Notes under the pieces: generated by a model
Database searches by the model: none
What the model was told of the DNA's origin: nothing
What the model saw: the letters and a program-made list of their open reading frames with translations, nothing else
From: Apodemus sylvaticus
Lineage: Eukaryota; Chordata; Mammalia; Rodentia; Muridae
Direction: 5' to 3'
DNA length: 64,000 nt
Assembly (NCBI RefSeq): GCF_947179515.1
Contig: NC_067492.1
Coordinates: forward strand, 16,146,916 to 16,210,915
Shown here: positions 58,406 through 64,000 of the stretch, piece by piece
How positions within the stretch are numbered: position 1 is the stretch's first letter
Layout of the letters: each line of letters begins with the position of its first letter
Made by a program: the position numbers and the translations under genes

Positions 58406-61335
58406 GTTTTTATTCAAAGCACTATACCTGGCTTGCTTTCCTCTCCCCCTCTTTTTTTTTTATTTTTACTGATCTGCCATGTGATGTTTTGTTGAGGTCT
58501 TGCCTCTAGGAATGCTTTTGAGTTAAATGAGATTACTCTCACACCTTTACTCTCTCTTTTCTCTGCTCACTCCTGTCAGCCTCCCCCTTCCCCACAAGTT
58601 CCTTTACAACAGTCATATCTTTTTGTTTTGTTTTGTGACCCACTGAGTTTAAGTCCAGGTTTAGAACGGTCTGTTGGAGTCTGGTAGACTCACTGATTGG
58701 CACAAAGCTGAAGTCTGTGACTACCCTTCCCCCGGAATCTATCAGTAGTCAATGTTTTATTAAAGCAATAATCACAGAAAAAGGAATTCTGAAATTTTTA
58801 ATATTCTCAAACATTAATCTCTTAGAAAAATTATACTATCTCTTTTACAAGGAGTGAATATTTTTAGCTCATAAATGAAATATTTGTTAATAATAGTCCA
58901 CAGAAGGGATATTTGTTTTAAATATCTCCAACCATACCATACATGGCTGGCATGCTATTCACAGATGTAACAACTGTCTGCTAACCAGGCTCCTGAAAGG
59001 AAGGGATGGAACACTCTGAGTGAATTGAAGGGAATTTAATTAGGAGACCATGTGCACAGAAGAATGAAATCACTAGCAAGGATAATGGGGGATCACCTAG
59101 AGTCTTGTCTTGGCAGGAGGCTGTTTCTATGCCAAGGCTCAAGCATAAAAAAAAAAAAAAATGACGGGTAAGTCTAGAAACTGGAGAAAGTTTAGCAGCA
59201 ACAACAGCATCACCTGAGAGGCCTTACGGCTCCAGATGGACAGCTACAACCAAAACACAGTAATACAGAGGTTGAGGAGGAGGAAGAGGAGAAGGAGGAA
59301 GAGGAGCCAAGAAAGTCAATATTCTGTCTTCTTAGTCTCCAGGACTACAAATATCAAAATCAATTGGATGCTGAAGAGGTAGGGAGCCCAATGAGGACAA
59401 CAGGGATCCTTGAATACAGACATTTTCAGCTCATCAAGTCTCTCTGTCCTTCCCTCTGCCTCCTCTGCCCACTCCTCCTTCTCCAAGTTTTTCTCTTAAC
59501 TCTCTTCTCTCTTCTCTTTGTGTAAATTTACGCCCCCAAACAAAACACATACCAACAGAGGGGAGATTTTGGCATTTCCCTCTATCACTGCATTATTTCA
59601 AGGGAGCTTAATTTAGTCAGAGTAATTAAATTACTAACACTGAAAGTAAATGGTGACTTTAACCAGGAGAATTTTCAGTGTTAATGGTGACTGAAAACAT
59701 CAGGAACAACCATTTCCTACAGTGCACTGCATATCACAGCACTGGTTCTGTCAATCACCCAACCTGCTCCTCCCACCAGAGTCTCAAGATCCCCATAGTT
59801 CTTGTCAGCACTCAATCTTTCTTACCTTGGAAGGAACCCAAGTCCTGTATTCCTCAGTTTACTGTGTTTCCCAGGATCCTTACTCGTGGCGTATGATGCA
59901 CACCAGTGAACTCCTGAATCCCAGTGTGCCCATTTTTAGCAGCAATTTCTTCTAAGAGGTCTGGATCAATAAGCTCAGCCAGTAGAGGAACATGCACCCC
60001 ATCTCCCACCTTATCGCCAGTTGTTCAGAAACTTGATCAGCACAAAATGCCTGGGGTGGTGGGAGTTCCAGTTTCTGATTTCATGAGATCACTACTGTGT
60101 TCACAGGGAGATGTCTTTTTCTTTTGGATGTGCCCTTTTCTGACACAGTTTCTGGGTCAAGAAACAATTCTATCAGAAGATTATTTGATATGGTCAAGGT
60201 TCCGTACATCTAGGTTAACCCTTGGTTCCCTGACCCAAGGTAGCAGTTAAGAACCACTGCTTGGCATCTTATGAGACTTGGCTTCTGAAGCCATAGGAGT
60301 TAACCCATATGGGCTAGTAGTATGACTGAGCCCAGAGTACACAAAAAATGTTGGCAATAATAAAACGTTTCGAACTGTTCAACGGCCCAATATTAACTCA
60401 AAATCGAATACATGATGAATCTGCGATGTTTCTAGCCTTACTTACTCATGGTACATCATGGGATTTGACTTCAGACTTGTTTCTGAGCCCACAAAGCTTG
60501 TACTTTACAATATAATACATAATGCTAATGAATACTACACCGAACACCCCTGCTTAGATTCTAGACACTTTTATGTCAGCAATCATAACTGTTCTTCAGT
60601 ATATACAGAATTTTCTGCTCTTCTAGAAGCTCAGTGGTTGAAGAGAAAGCAAAGGTTTTTTTTTAAAAAAAATTTTTTTTTAAACTCATTTCTAAGCACA
60701 GGGGTATAAAATTAGTCTATCTCTGGATTGAGCTGTGTTAAGATGCTTGCTTTTTAAAAATTCCTGTCTTGGTTGTTGACCTGAGTCAACAGAACTCCAC
60801 TCAGACCTGAGTGTTACAGAACTCCACTCAGTGTGTCTTGGCTTGAGATTAGGACAGAATTTCCAACAATTTCTGAAATGGCCCTAAACACAATTCTGCC
60901 ATCTTGCTTTGCATATTTATGTGAATCCGTGTTCTCAGCACTGACGCTTATAAAATGGAAATACCAGTGAACTCTGGAAAACATCGATGACGGTCCCTGT
61001 CATGCAGCTTCAAATATTCAGCCAAGATTTAATTTTTCATATGAAAATAAACAAGCATATCCATCTCATTAGTATGTAAATTTGCTTTCACCTTTAATAA
61101 ATGGCAAAATTATATGTACTCCAAAGAATTGTTTTGAAATGAATTTCTCTGTGATTATCAGTAAATATTTGACTTGTATATCTGTTTTATATACCTATAT
61201 ACAAAGCATCATCAGAATTCTTGGTGAAAAAGCTCCTCTGGTCAAGAGAAGAAGATTTTTGGGTAACATTCATCATAGGCCAAGTCAATCACTGTGCCAA
61301 GTCACCAGCCCTGGGAAACTGATCTCACTTTAAGT
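58406..61335. other. Unique sequence with possible decayed retrocopy
   Basis: No clear transposon. A purine-rich stretch lies at 59,268-59,310. The minus strand at about 59,850-60,060 has an open frame with protein-like composition, described in the findings. Otherwise no gene is seen. Confidence 0.35.
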
Positions 61336-61580
61336 CAGAATTTCTCAATCTGTGGTTTATGACCAATTGTGGATTGAATGACCCTTTACAGGGGTCACAT
61401 ACCAAATTTCCAGCATATCCAATGTTTATATTACAATTCATAACAGTAGTAACATTACAGTTCTGAAGTAGCAATGAAACTAATATTATGGTTTGTCAGG
61501 GGGCAGGGTGGGGGAAGTATTACCACAGTATGAGGTACTGTATTAAAGGGTAATAGCTTTAGGAAGTTTGAGAATCACTG
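61336..61580 (+). mobile_element. URR1-like hAT element
   Basis: A 245-bp non-autonomous DNA transposon. Left end CAGAATTTCTCAATCTGTGG, right end AAGTTTGAGAATCACTG, internal CCCTTTACAGGGGTCAC, CATAACAGTAGTAACATTACAG and TACTGTATTAAAGGG. Flanking 8-mers CTTTAAGT (61,328-61,335) and CCTTAAGC (61,581-61,588) match at six of eight bases. Confidence 0.82.
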
Positions 61581-61749
61581 CCTTAAGCCATGCTAAAGAC
61601 ATAAGTAGAATAACTAGTCCTATAGTGAGATTCTGTATTTCTCCTTCCCAGAATCCTTCTTATGTAGTTTCTTACAGAGCTTAGCCATGAAGCATTGTGA
61701 TATTGCCTGCTTTCTGAATTAATCAGAAAATCAGAAAAGCATAACCTTT

Positions 61750-61950
61750 CCTCCTCCTCCTTCTCCTCCTCCTCTTCCTTCTCCTTCCTCTTCCTCTCAT
61801 TCTCCTCCTTTTCCTTCTCTTCCTCCTTCTCTTCTTCCTCCTCCTTCTTCCTTTCTTCTCCTACTCCTCTTCTTCCCTCTCATTTTCTTCTTCTTCCTCC
61901 TCCCTATTCGTCTTCCTTCTCCTTCTTCTATTTCTTCTTTCTACCTTTGC
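61750..61950. repeat. 200-bp CCT/TTC polypyrimidine tract
   Basis: Almost pure pyrimidine on the + strand with irregular TCC and TTC triplets, able to form triplex (H-DNA). Confidence 0.9.
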
Positions 61951-62147
61951 TCTAGGTATGCATTCCCCAAAGTCTAGCCTTTCCCAACATGTCAAGACGA
62001 CTTACTCTTTCTCTAAAGATCTTCTCCCCACTAGGTACTCTTTGTCTATCAATGTGTCTGATCTCCATGCCAGCTCAGATGACATTTTCCTTCTCTCTTT
62101 CATCATTCTACTCTTTGTAGCAGCTGAGAGTTACAGTTTTACAGTTC

Positions 62148-62212
62148 TTGTGTGTGTGTGTGTATGTGTGTGTATGTGTGTGTATGTGTGTGTGTTCCTG
62201 TATTGTGTGTGT
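62148..62212. repeat. (GT)n with GTAT interruptions
   Basis: GTGTAT-interrupted GT tract. Confidence 0.95.
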
Positions 62213-62486
62213 TTCAAAGCTAATAAAATTATCCTGAACCTTCAGAAGAAATGTCTTAGGAGAAAAGGGTCATGATGCAAACTGTTTAAGAGGCCCTACT
62301 GTTGGAAAACCGGTTGGCCTTTCAGGGTTGTCATTAATTAATGGAATTGTGGCTGAGCTACTGCAGTGTTCTGTGATAATGCCGCCTCCAGCTGATAAGG
62401 CTGAAAGACCAAGCTCTGCAGTAGGGTGAGTTCATGGCTGCAATTTCATCACCACAAAATGAACTCCTTAGACAGGTTCAGTAGGT

Positions 62487-62760
62487 ATTAGTTGGTTCTT
62501 GTCATTGGGACAAAATACACAACAGAAGCAACTTAAAGATGAGAATTTATCTGGCTCAGGGTTTGACAGGAGCCGTGTAGTAAAGGTTATGGCAAGCAAG
62601 TGAGTTTCCTAGAGTGCCCCACTGTTTTGCATGGTAGTGATAAGTGCCCTGTGGAGAAGCAAAAACCCCAGAGACTTTGTCCTAGGATTGCTTCTTGCTG
62701 CTGATATGCCTTTCCTGCCACTAATACATAATGTAACAATTCCTGGACATCAGCTCACCC
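62487..62760 (+). repeat. Diverged rodent interspersed repeat
   Basis: TATTAGTTGGTTCTTGTCATTGGGACAAAATACACAACAGAAGCAACTTAAAG, read in pieces, resembles the head of the repeat family at 50,665-51,490 in reverse orientation. The later part is too diverged to align by eye. Confidence 0.45.
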
Positions 62761-63355
62761 TATTGAACAAATTTCTTACAGATCAATGAAGAAGATGAAC
62801 TTTCATGAATTAAAGCTGTTTAGATGCATTTATTTTTTATTGCATTCCTGATTTGATTCAAATAAAGTTAGAAAGAATGTTTAAGGAGATGGTTTTTGTT
62901 GTTTTGCCAGAGAGATGTAATAAAGTTAGAATTGAGAATAGAATGTGGACCCTTCTCATAGAATCGTAAGTAAAGGCTGCGTAATTAGGAATGCAATGAA
63001 TTTTCTTCAATTGCACTAAGAAGAGATATAGGCTTGGGAGAAATTTCTGACCAAGGGAAAAACAGATATTCTAGGTCAGGTACAAGGATGAAGCCACAGG
63101 TATACAAGGCCATGTGAAACTTGCCTTGAACGTATAATGAGCTTATAGAATGAGGTACTGCTTTGAGCTCACTCTGACCATTCTTTTGTAACTCTCCACT
63201 AATGCAACATGTCATGTATGAGGTGATTTTATAAAGAACTTTTGTCTAAGAAACTATAAAAGAAGGCCATAGAGAAGAAAGAACATGTGGCATTTGGGGC
63301 TCAGCCCAATCCACCAAATGTAAATATTTATATGTCTGTCTGTCTCTATGTACAT
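62761..63355. other. Unique sequence
   Basis: No gene or assignable repeat is seen between the diverged repeat and the 22-bp minisatellite. Confidence 0.4.
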
Positions 63356-63360
63356 ACACA

Positions 63361-63470
63361 CATATGTAGGTATGCATATATACATATGTAGGTATACATA
63401 TATACATATGTAGGTATACATATATACATATGTAGATATACATATGTAGGCATACATATATGTATGTAAG
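63361..63470. repeat. 22-bp CATATGTAGGTATACATATATA minisatellite
   Basis: Units start at 63,361, 63,383 and 63,405 almost unchanged, with a variant at 63,427. Each contains the palindromes CATATG and GTATAC. Tyr/Ile/Cys-rich frames across it are artefacts. Confidence 0.92.
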
Positions 63471-63674
63471 TATGCATGAATACTTAAGGGTATTATTGAG
63501 ACAGGTGGTCGGCCCAACCAAAGTGTGTGTGTATATATGTGTATGTATGTAGGTGTGTTTTTGTGTGTGCTTGAATTCTCCCTTTCTTCCTTTTCTTTAC
63601 TCTCTGGCTCATGAAGAGTTAATGATTCCAAGTCTCTTGCCTGGCCAGTTAAGACCCACTATACCGGAGAGAAA

Positions 63675-64000
63675 ATAAGCCTTTTTTTTTTTTTCTTTTT
63701 CTTTTTTTTTTTTTTTTTTAGGCTTTTTTTTTATTCGATATAATTTATTTACATTTCAAATGATTTCCCCTTTTCTAGCCCCCCCCACTCCCCGAAAGTC
63801 CCGTAAGCCCCCTTCTCTTCCCCTGTCCTCCCTCCCACCCCTTCCCAGTTCCCCGTTCTGGTTTTGCCAAATACTGTTTCACTGAGTCTTTCCAGAACCA
63901 GGGACCACTCCTGCTTTCTTCTTGTATCTCATTTGATGTGTGGATTATGTTTTGGGTATTCCAGTTTTCTAGGTTAATAGCCACTTATTAGTGAGTGCAT
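63675..64000 (-). mobile_element. Young L1 3' end, continues past window edge
   Basis: A long T-rich tail (63,680-63,732) is followed by the C-rich 3' UTR and the last ORF2 bases. It shares GGGACCACTCCTGC and CCTCCCTCCCACCCC variants with the element at 1-649, where L1-A and L1-C differ. The long, little-decayed tail suggests a recent insertion; its length and intactness cannot be judged. Confidence 0.95.

Noticed and set aside
63361..63470. CRISPR-like regular repeat spacing
   Set aside because: Units are directly adjacent with no unique spacers and the genome is mammalian.

Overview
The window is non-genic DNA from a muroid rodent. It carries B1, B2, B3 and B4 type SINEs, URR1-like hAT elements, Lx-type L1 3' ends, and several L1 copies with a polypurine 3' UTR (C-rich on the + strand). 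The L1 ORF1 protein resembles murine ORF1p in its RRM and C-terminal domains, but its N-terminus and coiled coil do not match the house mouse or Norway rat forms as I remember them. Another muroid genus is therefore more likely; this is inference. I find no host protein-coding exon, tRNA, rRNA or CRISPR array that I can defend.

Layout. 1-649: an L1 3' end cut by the window edge. 650-11,400: mostly unique sequence with a small plus-strand L1 (2623-3353), a TTCC satellite with a 45-bp unit, B4/B3/B2 SINEs, a long near-perfect hairpin (8706-8770) and an LTR-like segment next to it. 11,430-19,310: a three-layer nest in which a B4 SINE is split by an old L1 fragment, itself split by a young, almost full-length L1 (L1-A, 11,942-18,480). 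19,310-23,527: SINEs, microsatellites and an ancient L1 fragment. 23,544-29,524: an older but long L1 (L1-B) with a different, monomer-type 5' UTR. 29,525-35,230: mostly unique sequence. 35,246-41,876: the best preserved L1 (L1-C), with an intact ORF1 and an ORF2 broken at only two places. 41,890-63,670: unique sequence with SINEs, microsatellites, two URR1-like hAT elements (one split by an L1), a composite Lx-in-repeat insertion and ancient L1 pieces. 63,675-64,000: another L1 3' end, very similar to the one at position 1.

How the parts relate. The only recognisable genes are L1 ORF1 (an RNA-binding trimer-forming chaperone) and ORF2 (endonuclease plus reverse transcriptase), which together copy L1 RNA into new sites. 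L1-A and L1-C are close relatives with the same GC-rich 5' UTR; L1-B has an unrelated 5' UTR with a 198-bp tandem monomer. Target-site duplications could be read for four insertions. Every L1 with the C-rich 3' UTR except the one at 2623 lies on the minus strand. I saw no new defence, toxin or enzyme system. The most interesting signals are the nested insertion, the promoter difference between L1 lineages, the antisense open frames shared by two L1 5' UTRs, and the 8.7-kb hairpin.
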